DNA of 64,000 nt from Plasmodium coatneyi. Taxonomy: Eukaryota > Apicomplexa > Aconoidasida > Haemosporida > Plasmodiidae. The DNA lies in assembly GCF_001680005.1 (NCBI RefSeq), contig NC_033564.1:1736001-1800000 (forward strand). The letters are read 5' to 3'. The notes beneath the pieces were generated by a model. The model was given only the letters and a program-made list of their open reading frames with translations. It did not search any database and was not told the DNA's origin. The translations under genes were made by a program, and so were the position numbers. Shown one piece after another: positions 11,365 through 23,635 of this stretch; position 1 is the stretch's first letter; the number at the start of each line of letters is the position of its first letter.

Positions 11365-12464
11365 TTTTTTTTTTTTTTTCTTTTCTTTCTAAAAACCCTT
11401 GCAAACCATATACAACACGCTGCAAAGCTTTAACCTCTTACCATTTGTTCGAAAGGGTGAGCACAAAGGGGGAAACCGACTGACGGTTCGTTCGCTCGAT
11501 GGGTGATTGTAGTCCCGGCCTAAGGGTGCGATATAAATGAACGGGTGATAATACGAATGCTGATACAATAGCTGGTGCGGATGCGAGATAAGTGAACGAA
11601 TAATTAGCAATACCGCGTGCGCACTATATGCTACGCATGCTTGCAGGTACGCGAACGTTGGATGTAAAACGAATGCTCATAAAAAGGCATTCTCCTGTTT
11701 CAATCTTTCCTCAAGTTCGTACAGCAAGTAAATGGGGAACACTTCTTGATGAACTTGCGGATTGAAATTATTCCCTAATTCTTGATGACCTCCCCGCGTT
11801 TATTCTTCCGAGATGCAAAGGAGCCATTGTAGCCACTTTTGCGGAGAAGCGTTTTTCGCGTAATGGGGCTTCTCTAGAGTATGTGAAAGAGACGAATGAG
11901 GTTGCGAAGTGCTCGAGGGGGGAAGCGTGACGCTGGGTTAAGCTGCTTGCGCGAGTCTGAGTGAGGTTACCCGATCAGGAGGAGCGGGGAAAGCAGGCGA
12001 GGGGTAACCCGGCTAAGAGCAGCCCGGCGCAGGATAATTTCCTTCGGAATTACTCAACCTCGCGTGAAGGCAGCGTGCCCCATCTGGCCAGCCACCCATC
12101 CCCCAGGGCATCTGCGCAACAACCCAAACGTTGGTTCTTCTTCACGTGCATACAACGACCTCTGTGTATGCTCGCACTTGCCCACTATGACACATTCCCG
12201 TTTTCGCCGCACGTTTTTGTGGGAACCGCGTTGAGCTGTGAACAAATTTTCGACTTGCCAGAGGAAAACAAAATAGGAATTGCAAAATGAAGGCTTTTAA
12301 AAGGAATGATACGTGGAAAAAAAAGAAAACACAGCTCTTCCTGAAGAGCGTAATTTCCTAAAATCAGTAATTTATTCATGTAAATTTATCTTTCACCTTG
12401 TTCCATTATTGCCCTATCTGTTTTTCGAGCGGTGCTCATGCACTGTTCACGACGCGACAACAAA
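11365..12464. other. Intergenic, probable bidirectional promoter, partly GC-rich
   Basis: This lies between the possible minus-strand first exon at 11364 and the plus-strand gene starting at 12465. The part from about 11440 to 12130 is unusually GC-rich for an intergenic region of this genome. It contains no convincing coding frame and no tRNA that I recognise. Confidence 0.4.
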
Positions 12465-15400
12465 ATGTGGGCACTCATTGTATTTGCCCTGCACGTCGTC
12501 TTCCTGCTCGGAAAATCGGAAGACCTACCGTCCAAAGTGCCCGACAAGCTTCTAAACAAAAGTTTGATAGACATCTTAAACTACAACTTTAACGTCAATG
12601 ATGTCATGGGTATGTTCGAGAAGATATTTAAAAACAGTGTCGACGATTTCAAGATCGAGGATGAGAATAACGAGATGAAGAATCTGCAGTTCAAGAAGTA
12701 CAACTTTGACAGGCATAATTATAATTTTATGTATTCCTCTTTTAAGGACTACTGTAATGTTTCGTGACCATGCGGTGGTTTTACCATGATCACTGAGGTG
12801 TGGGGGGAGCCTGCACCCACAGTTTAAGCTGCACACCACAGTGCATGCCCATCTGAGTGTGCATCCATCCATGGATCCATTTCCTCTTCCCCTTTTCGCA
12901 GGCCTAAACGAAGTCGCAAACAGTGAAAACTGCGATAAATACGCGGACAAGGACTACATAGCAAACGCCTTCAAAGATATCGATAGTAACTTTTACGCCC
13001 GATTTTACAAAGAAATAAACCAACTGAAGCACTACATTTTCGAAATAGGGAAGTTGCTAAAAAGGAGAGACGAGCTGAACAAGGAAATTAATGGCACATT
13101 TGACGGAATTAAAAATACGAAAGAATGGGTTAAAAAAACAATGACGCAGAAGTCGGGTACGGTATTGCCCCTCATTCGATATTTTGAAGATATGTCCTAC
13201 AATTTAAAGCATACGAACAAAAGCTTGAGTTACTACGATATGATGGTACAGTACGGAAACGAATTAAACGCCATCATCAAAAATGCACTAGTGGAGTACG
13301 TATGCATGTACAGACAAACCAAAACGTATCAGAAGAAAATCGAAAAGTATATGGAAAGAAATGCTAGGATCCTTTCGAAGATGCACAAGAAAATTATTCT
13401 GAGCATTTTTTACATGATTTCTGATATGAACAGAACAAATGAAAAAATCGACAACTTGATAAATAAAAAGGTCCACGAATTTAACGAATGGGTAAATTCT
13501 GAAAATGAAGAATATGTGAGAAAATTAAAAAAAATTAAATCCAACATTGACTTTAATTTAGATGATATTAATGAACATATAGATCGATCCAAGAAAAAAC
13601 TTGAGGAAGATAAAATTGCCTTTATAAATATGAGCAAATATTTAACCTTCCAAAACCCCACCAAAACGATAAGATCCATCATGCATTTGCTCAACAATAA
13701 ATATTCAAAGGATGTAAATGTGATTTTTCTGTACAATGAAGAGTACATCGATTTCTCCCTGGACAAGATGATAGAAGTTCCGGAGCCTTGCAAAATTAAC
13801 ATCGACTCCAAGTCGACAGATAACTTTAACTTTGTCAATTTGGACTTTATGGAAACGTCCAAATACGAACAAATGCTCAACAGCACCACCTACGAACAGA
13901 ACAATTTCAGTCATATAGATAAGCAGAAAATTGATAACACTGTTAATGAAATATTCCTCCAAGATAAGAAACTTGACAGCGAGTACTGGATTAAGGAAAA
14001 GGAATATGAAGACGTCAAAAGTAAAATTTCTCCGGGGGATCCGAATAAAGAAATACAGGTGTACACGGACGAAATGGAGGAAAGCATCAACACGACTGTG
14101 GATTATTATGTCTTCAAACCCACCATTAAAAGGTACATTTCTAGTGTTAGAAATCTTTTTAAAAACCCTATTTTTTACTTTAACAAGTATATTTACTCCT
14201 TCGAGAAGAATTTCGACTCGCCTGCGAGCGGAAGCATCGGTGCGATTCTCAGCTTCCCGATTAAGACCGCTGAAGATGAGATGAAGGGGGAGCAGGAAAA
14301 GGAGGAACCACAGAAGGAGGAACAACAGACGGAGGAACAACAGAAGGAAGAACAGCATAAGGAACAACAACAGACAGAGGAACCACAGAAGGAAGAACAG
14401 CAGAAGGAACAACAACAGAGGGAGGAACAACAGACGGAGGAACAACAGACGGAGGAACAACAGACGGAGGAACAACAGAAGGAACAACACCAGAAGGAAC
14501 AACAGGAGGAGCCTGAGGGGAAGTCACCCAGTGGAGAAGTCAGGGCGAACGAAGAGCCCGGGGAAAGCAAAGAAATAGAGGTTACCATTCCTGACGAACC
14601 CAAGGGAGAAGAAAAGGTGACAGTAGTCACATCCCCTGGTGAAGAAGCAGAGGGCGTAGCGGCCATCACCCTAGATGAAGAAGCAGAAGGCCTAGTGGCC
14701 TCATCCCCGGTTGACGACATAGGGATAATCAGACACGACCTGTGGAACGACAACGAAGAGGGGACGAACACTGCTGTGGAAGACGGACCATTCAGCGAGC
14801 AAGAAAAGGAACTAGAAAACGATATAGACACTGAATTAGACGCGGAGCTCGAAAAAGAATTGGCCAACGCCGAATTAGATGTAACCCAAGAAGCAGAACC
14901 GGAGATTGAGATAGAAACCGATTTTGAAAACGACGTAGAAACAATGCCTTGGGGGGAACAAGTAAAGAAAGATGCCTTTTTTGCGGATGAAATGGAGGTA
15001 ATGTTGGTAAATAAGGACGATGATAAGGGTGAGATGGGGGATGAAAAAAAAGTAGGGGGAGGAAGCTGGGAATATGCAGATGGACTCGAAAGTGAGCAGC
15101 AACATACGGGCGAACAAGTAAATGAAGTTGAAGTGAAAAAGGAGAGCGAAGGCGAAAGGGAACAAAAAGAGGAGTCCTTTGGCATGGATGATAAGTTTAT
15201 TCAGGTTGAAATGAGCAGAAGCGATATTGTAGAAGGTGGAGATAAGAAGGGGGAAGCTGAAGAGGAAGTAAAAGAGGACGAAGTGGAGGAAAATAAGGAG
15301 GAAGTTGAAGAGGGTGACGAAGAGGATGGTGAAGGCGATGATAAGGAGGATGATAAAGAGGAAGGTAAAGAGGAAAGTAATGAGGACGGCGGGAAGGATC

Positions 15401-16983
15401 CCAAGGAGGACGACGTAATGAAGCATAAGAAACGCAGAAAGAAAAAAAGGAAAAAGGAAAGCAGGGAGGACGACATGGAGGAGGGTGACCTGGATGACGA
15501 AGATGATGAAAACGACGAGGAGGTTGAGGATGATGACAATGGTGAGGAAGACGATGGCGATGATGACAACTATGACGATGAACATGATAATACCCATGGA
15601 AACAAAAGTTCAGGAAAATATGATGACCAAATTAACGAAAAAAATAAAGAGAATTTGTCCATTTTCCAGAGCGCAAGTATGAAGTACCTCTGGAGAATAC
15701 CAATTATTAATAGCCTCTATAACAAGTGCAGCGAAAATAAAAAGGACATTGTGGGGAGAAAGGACGTAGAAGTAATTGACGTTTACGAAATAGGAGAAGA
15801 AGAGTTGGAAGAAATATACAAAGATTTTCAAAACTTAAGTTATGAAGATTCTCTAAAGAGGGTTAAGGAAAAGTTTTTTTATGCCGTGCCAGACATGGAA
15901 TATCTTGCAAAAGCTTTGAAAATACACAAAAAGAAGAAGGAAGAAAATAAGGAGAGGAATTTCTTTTACGATGCGATGTATGGAAATGATTACTTGATTA
16001 TGAAGTCAAAGGGTGTCAATGTGGAGACGTTCATTTATCCCTATTTCGAGATCTTGAATTTGCAGATGAGTGAGATAAAGACGTGCACGATGGAGGATTA
16101 CTATGGCTGCATGAAGAGACACATCCGGAGCCAAATGAAGAAGGGGACCCCAGAGGAGATTAAGGCGGTCGACCATGCGAACGGTAAAACGGACGGCAAA
16201 CAAAGCGACATGGTAAGCCACAAGCCAAGTGAAAAAATTTTATTCGTGTACCTGGGGATCTTCAAAGACGAAGTGTTCAAATTACCCAAGTCCAAAATCG
16301 CAGACGACCTAAAGAGTGCCCACTTGAAGCAGTTTCTGGACAACCCCAAGGACTATCACTTTTTTAACAACTTTTTAATCAAAAAATATGAGGAGGAGTA
16401 CTATTTCTTCCAAAAGTTGAAGGTGTACACGGTGTACCATTCCAAATATAAAAACTCAATTATGTACGGAATTGACTTCAAATTTTATGTTTCCTACTTT
16501 TCCAAAGAGGAGATACAATATTTGCCCTTGTCGTACTACCATGACTCCATCATATATTTCAAGGTAGTGCTGGCCACGTCCAAGTATGGGTACCGCGAAA
16601 TTGTCCCTATCGATGATGAAATTATAAAGTTTGGATTAATGCTTTCGTTAGATAATAAAAATAAAAATGTGCATTATTTAATTCATTCGGAAGTTACCAA
16701 TGACACAAACTATGACTTACTGAAGAACAAAACGGGGGTCGTCAAAATTTATGAAGTATCTTATGAAAATCTTAAAATGCAACTCGTAGATAAAAATTAC
16801 AAAGTTCAAGTAACAAAAAAGATGAAAATTATTCTGCAGAAGGAAGTTACCTTTAACAATAATAAAAAGAGGACATACGATTACATTGACACCTTTTATG
16901 ACAAGATGAATAAAATTATGAAAAATAACATGAACCTGGAATTATTCCGTAAAACGTTTTATGTTCATTTGCATAAAACGTGA
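12465..16983 (+). CDS. Secreted or secretory-pathway acidic repeat protein, 1,456 aa, function unknown
   Basis: Two exons: 12465-12753 and 12902-16983. Donor ACT|GTAATG and acceptor CCTTTTCGCAG join in phase 1, recreating a Cys codon. The start at 12465 (context AAAATG) puts the signal sequence MWALIVFALHVVFLLG at the very N-terminus; an in-frame ATG at 12432 would bury it behind charged residues. Residues about 97-600 are Lys/Glu-rich and likely helical or coiled coil. Then come a Glu/Gln repeat (14299-14512), a long Asp/Glu-rich segment with a short basic patch (KHKKRRKKKRKK, near 15422), and a more ordered, Tyr/Phe/Lys-rich C-terminal third from about 15650 to the end. No second membrane segment or catalytic motif was seen. 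I cannot assign a family. The architecture is common among Plasmodium secreted merozoite and vacuolar proteins, which is inference only. Confidence 0.85.
14299..14512 (+). repeat. Coding repeat, (K/T)EEQQ pentapeptides
   Basis: Imperfect 12-15 base units coding for EEQQ-type peptides (KEEQQ, TEEQQ, KEQQQ, TEEPQ) in tandem within the acidic protein. Units such as cagacggaggaacaa recur nearly unchanged, which suggests recent expansion by slippage. The opposite strand stays open here only as a by-product. Confidence 0.9.
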
Positions 16984-19900
16984 GAACGTTGCAGCGGAAT
17001 GGAATTCCACTTATTTGTGTTTTTTTCCTTCTTTTTTTTTTTTTTTTTTTTTGTGAAAAATGCGAAATTGTGCAAAACGTGGAGATTATTTCCCATTGGG
17101 GAAAGCCACTACCCGCGTTTTTAATTACCGCTATATACGCTTTTTTAAGAGTTCATCAAGAATTAGTTTACCGCCCACTTTTTACATGATTTGTTTATTT
17201 TTTCAGTTTCCTGTATGATAAATGGCTACATAAAATATACATCCCCAATTTATCGTATTTTATTTGCTGTGTTAATTAGACTCTCCCTCTATGTAGTTCA
17301 TTTTTTTTTCTTTAATTAGTTTTAACGATGCTTAAAATTTGAAGCTGCGCTGTCGTGTCTACATGCAGCTATGTTTATATCATACGCATGGTGTGTTCCG
17401 CGTATCACCTTTCGCACAACCATTTACGGAGATTTCCCTCCCTTTAATTAAGTCTTTCCAGTGCCATTTGAAGAATAATCCTTACGTTTTTTTTTAAGAA
17501 GCCCCCTTTGGAGCGGCCACCCTACCGTTTGCGAGGTTATTGAGCCATTTCTGAATAAGCCCCTTTCATAAATGAGAAAGGATAAATTGCTCCTATTGAG
17601 GACACATATTTTACACACAAAGGAGGCTCTCATCAATATCTACAGTGCGAAAATGCACACGGTTGTTCTATCATTGTGTACGAATTGTGAAACCCTTCAT
17701 TTGTTCACACTGAGCATGAAGTCAATCAAAAACGCACGAATTTATTGAATGTCACCATTTTGTGTGTACTCCACCCCATGCACACAAAAAAAGGTTTGAG
17801 CTTCTTTGCCATAACATCGTAAAAATGAATAGGTACATATATCCTTCCGAATAAAGAGAGTGTAATCCGGCAAATGGGAATATGTTTTTCCACAAAAGCA
17901 GCTCGTAAAAATTGATTGCATTACCTCTTAACAGCGTTGCCAAAGTAAAAAATTATGAACGGCAAGGGAAAAAGTGAATAAATAAATAAAATAATAAAAT
18001 AGCTAGCTATAAATACAATTTTGCGCAAAGCAGATCTGCACGCACGTGTGCAACAGTTTCACTTATGGAATGAAAAAGCGTAAAATCCTCTGTGAACGGT
18101 AAATACAGATGTGTAGTACGTACACGCTTGGAGGAAAATATAATGCCTATAATTTTGTTATTTTCTCTACTGAAGCTGCGAAGTTATTCTTTCTCTTTTG
18201 CGAATTAATAGCCCGGTGGAAAAAATAGCATGGGGCTAAAATAGTTGGAGGAATGTATGCAGATCTGTGGATCTACTGTTTTTTTTTTTTTTTTTTTAAA
18301 GGAAGAAAAAATAGCTATTTTTTTTTTTTTTTTGCCGGAATGACTCTTTTCACCCTTTTTCATGCGGTCAAAGGTGCAAAATATGTAAATGTGCTTTCTG
18401 TGCTTATAAGCATACACAGCACGCTTGCTCGCATGAAAGGAGGCGCTTAAACCCTTATGCACATGCAATGGCACAGTTATGCATAACAACTACATGGGGC
18501 CATGGCAAAACTGCATGTCGTAGCACGAAGAGCCCCGTTCCTTGTCGGGCGAAAATTTTCACGAGGCACATCGTTGAAGGGCCCTTTTTTTCGTACATTC
18601 ACAGCATATGCTTCATTCGAACAGAAAAAAATAAAAACAAAATAAACACTTATGGATGTTGTTTTGTGTAGAAAAGAAAACACCCCCATTTTTGCTTAAA
18701 CATTTGATCGAGTGTAGCATGTTATGCGTTATATGCAAATTTTTAATCAAGCAAAAAGTAATATACCCATTTTGAATACACCCCAAAATGTATATTTTTT
18801 TCGAATTTTATCCACACAAAAAAAAAAAAGGAGCAAATAGCATGATGCATATATAAAAACATTGTGCGCTTATGTGGGCTCTACATAGGTGTACCGTAAT
18901 GACGTACATATTTTACAAGTACATATTTTATATGCGTATATATTACTGCGTAAAGCGGTTCGAAGAAGTGGCATCAGCTGGGACGCAACATCTGTAAATT
19001 AGTGAAAAAAAGTTCAAGGAACTTTAAAATTTTGGCGCTTTCATGTATTTATTCATCTTAAACTCACGAAAGAGATATATTTAATTTTTTTTTTTTTTTT
19101 TTTGAGGCCCCCGTACCATTTTGTAGAGCGTTTTTGCGTTTATTTTACAAATTGTATTTTTGCGCCTTATGTACAACTTATATATACATGTAGCATCACA
19201 TGAGAGAGGAATTTTTTATTTCATAAAATATACGCTACAAGGAACAGTTTTGCGAAAAGAAATAAGTGTTCACTGTTAACTTTTTTTTAAAATTACATGT
19301 AGTCCCTTTAACCAACATTTTCGTAGCTACATTGTATGCATGAACGTATTTATACACAAATGCATGAGCATTTATATTTACCCACTCCAACTCTCCCACG
19401 TTTTTCATGAACCCCAGGCAACATTCATATGCCAGCGGAATAGATAAATTTGTACGTACATTATATATGCGTGTATGCTTCTTGGAACGTAGCCATCCGA
19501 ATTGCAGATTACTTTCTTGTAGAAGCAAAAAAAAAAAAAAAGTTAAAGGCCAAAAGTGTTAAGCTTCACGTAGGCACACCCCTTTGCGCAAACGAAATTA
19601 AAGCTTTTTCGCGAAGTACTTCTCCGTGTAAATTTGCTTCTAATTTAACCTCTCCTACAAAAATAGAGTATTTGACATGTAAGCTTATTCACACCGAATA
19701 CACAGTTTAATACATATTTTATGTGTCCCACGGTACATGCCTACATCGAGCGAAGCGGCACAACTGTCACTGGTTCGGAGGGGTGTGGGTCGTGGTGTGT
19801 ACAAAGTGTATGTTTTGCTTTGCGCGTCCAGAGCTGGGGAGCACACATATCGCGTTCGAATTTGTTCCTAATCTGTTTATTTTTTCGAGTGATGCATCGG

Positions 19901-20027
19901 ACGCGTAGGGGTATATCCCTTCTTATGCGTTGCACCTCTACAGATGTTGCGCAGGCTCGTGCGTATTATCCCCACCGCGTTATACTATTTCACATTTTTT
20001 CCTTTCCCCATGTAGATCCCCGTAAAA
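16984..20027. other. Intergenic region of 3 kb, no gene seen
   Basis: AT-rich DNA with several poly-T and poly-A runs (17030-17052, 18281-18297, 19087-19103). It would hold the 3' UTR of the acidic-protein gene and the HSP70-3 promoter. Short open frames lack splice signals or composition that would support a gene. A small multi-exon gene cannot be excluded by eye. Confidence 0.4.
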
Positions 20028-22019
20028 ATGGCATCGCTAAACAAGAAAAGTATCGTGAAAATTTTGGAAAGGTGTGTGAAGAATAACATTTTGAAGGATA
20101 ACAGTCGACAACTATGCACGAGCAAGACGAACTTGAACAGAGCATCCGGAGATATCATAGGTATCGACTTAGGCACAACGAACAGTTGCGTTGCTATTAT
20201 GGAAGGAAAGCAAGGAAAGGTTATTGAGAACGCAGAAGGGTTTAGGACAACCCCCTCCGTTGTAGCATTCACGAATGATAACCAAAGGTTGGTTGGTATA
20301 GTGGCAAAGAGACAAGCAATAACGAATCCAGAAAATACAGTATATGCAACGAAGAGATTTATAGGCAGAAAATTTGATGAAGATGCAACTAAAAAGGAAC
20401 AAAAGAATTTACCGTACAAAATTGTTAGAGCGCCAAATGGGGACGCGTGGATAGAGGCCCAGGGGAAGAAATATTCCCCAAGTCAAATAGGTGCATGCGT
20501 TTTGGAAAAAATGAAAGAAACAGCTGAGAATTATTTGGGAAGGAAAGTACATCAAGCTGTTATCACAGTACCTGCTTATTTTAATGATTCACAAAGGCAA
20601 GCCACGAAGGACGCAGGAAAAATTGCAGGTTTGGATGTGCTTCGAATTATTAACGAGCCAACCGCAGCGGCTTTAGCATTTGGGTTAGAAAAGAGCGACG
20701 GGAAGGTCATTGCCGTTTATGATTTAGGAGGTGGTACCTTTGACGTTTCCATTTTGGAAATTCTGGGAGGTGTTTTTGAAGTGAAAGCGACAAATGGAAA
20801 TACGTCTTTAGGAGGAGAAGACTTTGATCAGAGAATATTAGAATATTTTATAGAAGAATTTAAGAAGAAAGAAAGTATCGATTTGAAAAATGATAAGCTA
20901 GCTTTACAGAGGTTGAGGGAAGCAGCTGAAACAGCCAAAATTGAACTGTCCAGCAAGACGCAGACGGAAATTAATTTGCCTTTCATTACTGCGAACCAGA
21001 CGGGACCAAAGCATTTACAGATTAAGTTGACTCGTGCAAAGTTGGAAGAGCTATGTCATGATTTGTTAAAAGGAACGATCGAGCCATGTGAGAAATGTAT
21101 CAAAGACGCAAATGTGAAGAAAGATGAAATTAACGAAATTATTCTAGTTGGTGGTATGACCAGAATGCCAAAGGTATCAGAGACGGTAAAGCAGATATTT
21201 CAAAATAATCCCTCCAAGAGTGTCAACCCTGATGAAGCAGTTGCGTTAGGTGCAGCTATCCAGGGAGGAGTACTAAAAGGAGAAATAAAAGATTTGCTTC
21301 TACTAGATGTAATTCCCCTATCTCTTGGTATAGAAACCCTAGGTGGAGTCTTCACCAAATTGATCAACAGAAACACCACTATCCCGACGAAGAAGTCGCA
21401 GATATTTTCCACCGCAGCTGACAACCAAACACAGGTGAGTATCAAAGTATTCCAAGGAGAAAGAGAAATGGCGTGCGACAATAAAATGTTAGGATCATTC
21501 GATTTAGTGGGAATTCCCCCTGCACCTAGAGGAGTCCCACAAATTGAAGTCACCTTTGATGTAGACGCAAACGCGATTATTAACATTTCCGCTATTGACA
21601 AAATGACCAACAAGAAGCAGCAAATTACCATTCAGAGCAGTGGCGGATTGAGCAAGGAAGAAATTGAAAAGATGGTCCAAGAGGCTGAACTGAACAGGGA
21701 AAAGGACCAACAAAAAAAGAATCTGACAGATTCCAAAAACGAAGCAGAGACACTAATTTACAGCTCGGAGAAGCAGTTGGACGACTTCAAGGACAAAATT
21801 TCCGATTCGGATAAGGATGAGCTAAGACAGAGGATCACCACCCTGCGCGAGAAATTGTCAACTGAAGACTTGGATGGAATTAAGGACGCCACGAAACAGC
21901 TACAGGAGAAGTCCTGGGCCATTTCGCAGGAAATGTACAAGAACAATGCCTCCCAGGGTGCTCAGCAGGAACAGCCCAAGAGCGAAAGCAAGACGGAGGA
22001 GAGCAAAGATAACGCGTAA
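20028..22019 (+). CDS. HSP70-3: Mitochondrial heat shock protein 70
   Basis: Single-exon, 663-residue DnaK/mtHsp70-type chaperone. It uses ATP to drive import of precursors through the inner membrane and folding in the matrix, with J-protein and GrpE partners. The three Hsp70 signatures are present: IDLGTTNS (residues 46-53), YDLGGGTFDVS (231-241) and IILVGGMTRMPKV (371-383). A nucleotide-binding domain, a substrate-binding domain (about 420-540) and a helical lid follow in order. The N-terminal 40 residues are basic and free of acidic residues until Glu14 (SLNKKSIVKILERCVKNN), typical of a matrix-targeting presequence. The C-terminus ends KTEESKDNA, not EEVD or an ER-retention signal, so cytosolic and ER paralogues are excluded. 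Length and motif order are normal and the start is the only reasonable ATG. Confidence 0.97.
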   Translation: MASLNKKSIVKILERCVKNNILKDNSRQLCTSKTNLNRASGDIIGIDLGTTNSCVAIMEGKQGKVIENAEGFRTTPSVVAFTNDNQRLVGIVAKRQAITNPENTVYATKRFIGRKFDEDATKKEQKNLPYKIVRAPNGDAWIEAQGKKYSPSQIGACVLEKMKETAENYLGRKVHQAVITVPAYFNDSQRQATKDAGKIAGLDVLRIINEPTAAALAFGLEKSDGKVIAVYDLGGGTFDVSILEILGGVFEVKATNGNTSLGGEDFDQRILEYFIEEFKKKESIDLKNDKLALQRLREAAETAKIELSSKTQTEINLPFITANQTGPKHLQIKLTRAKLEELCHDLLKGTIEPCEKCIKDANVKKDEINEIILVGGMTRMPKVSETVKQIFQNNPSKSVNPDEAVALGAAIQGGVLKGEIKDLLLLDVIPLSLGIETLGGVFTKLINRNTTIPTKKSQIFSTAADNQTQVSIKVFQGEREMACDNKMLGSFDLVGIPPAPRGVPQIEVTFDVDANAIINISAIDKMTNKKQQITIQSSGGLSKEEIEKMVQEAELNREKDQQKKNLTDSKNEAETLIYSSEKQLDDFKDKISDSDKDELRQRITTLREKLSTEDLDGIKDATKQLQEKSWAISQEMYKNNASQGAQQEQPKSESKTEESKDNA

Positions 22020-23635
22020 GGGCGACCCGAGCGCTCATGAAGTGGTTATGCTTCGATGCGGAGGACAAAATATAACACGCAGAACTGCGCCCGGAACGTG
22101 AAAACCTAAACAATGTTTTGAACAGAACCACTCAACGTCCAAGCGCGTTTTCATCCACCTCGTGTTTGCTGAGAACTGAACGGTAGGTGTAGCATTTTTC
22201 ACCTGAATGTAAGCAGAGCTGGGGAGCAATATATGCATATGCTTCCTTTAGCCACGCAAAAACGAATGGAACACGTTTGAAAACGCCCGTACTACTTTAA
22301 AATTAATCGATTGCTCCTCGTTTACCACGCCACGTGCGCTAAACTGATGCATCAGATTATTTTTAAAATGCGAAGGGGTTAAGCATTATTTTATCCCTTC
22401 CTTTGGCGTACACCTTTTAAGCGATTTTTCCTATGTCCCCTTTAATCGCCACAGAGCACGAAGTAAATTATATGTAAATATGTATGTATTTACTGCTTTG
22501 AAAGTGGAACACGAAAAAGCCTTGGCCTCCCATCTGAAAGGGACAAAATGTCACCTGTGTGTCTACGTGCATTTAATATTTCATATGTATACGGGGGTAT
22601 ACATGAGCGATGCGCGCATATACGTATATTTATTTTTAAAAATGTTTTAAGTTAAAGGAACTGCATGTTTTCACTCGCTTGCGGTTAGCGTGCGCATGTA
22701 GGTGAGTGGCCATTGACACTGACCAGCATCATGAAGGTAGCCACATATGCATACATGTGTATGCACATGCGTATATGTGTATATGCATGGGAGTGCTCCC
22801 TAGGATGCGCAAAGAAGGTCCGCACCGTAAAAGCGTCAGTTCATGAGCTCCACTTATTTTTTTGCTTCAAGTTTTTTCCATACTTTTTAATTATAGAACT
22901 TGAATAATCTTAAATGAATAAATAAATGAAGTTTTATAAAAAAATAAAAACTGGAAGGCTGTGATTGTGAGTCCATGGGGGCCGTTTGGGCAAAGTGCGT
23001 TTTTACTCTCCCCCCAATAGGCCTCGTCTTAGCCCAAGCATGTAGAAGAAGGGGCTCCACGTGTATATGCGCAAATTGGGTAGAAATATTCCTAGGTAGA
23101 TATACACATCCGTAATGGAGTATACAACAAATAGACATATCCGTTTGGTGACAATTGATTGTGCAAGCAGAAAATTTTTACCCAAGAGGAAATTACACTT
23201 TTGTGTATGTAATAAATGGAATTAATAATAATATAATGTACCGTAGAATTTTTTTTGCACAGTTCACAAAAAAGTATAATTAAGTGAATAAAGGAGTATT
23301 ATAAGGGGGAAAAAAAAAGTGTATTCTTCTTCCTTCTTCTTCCCTCCCCCCTTTTGTGCTTCGTATTATGCATTACACGTGGGTGCTCTTGTATTTTTTC
23401 CCTAGTTGTGTATGTATGATCCTTTGATATGCATGTTATATGGTACTCTTTGAACATTCGAAAATACATATTATATTAGGAGAAAATAAACACTTGATAC
23501 TTCCCTATTCGTTATAATTCTTATAAAGCAAGCAGAATCCTCAAATATGTGTATTCTGCATGAATATATGAAGGGAACATTCTAAGATTAGTTTATTATG
23601 TATTCAATATAGATGTACACATATGCACATAAACC
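22020..23635. other. Intergenic between HSP70-3 and KIR-A
   Basis: AT-rich, with no open frame that I trust. It contains the HSP70-3 3' UTR and the KIR-A promoter. The core-to-antigen boundary must lie here. The last 60 bases before the KIR-A ATG resemble those before KIR-C, including the shared string cataaaccatg. Confidence 0.45.

Noticed and set aside
12432..12464. Earlier in-frame ATG for the acidic secreted protein
   Set aside because: Would place charged residues before the signal peptide; the ATG at 12465 has the better context.
14193..15185. Long minus-strand open frames opposite the acidic repeat protein (up to 330 codons)
   Set aside because: Ser/Cys/Phe strings that arise from the complement of GAA/GAG/CAA-rich codons; no start or splice logic.
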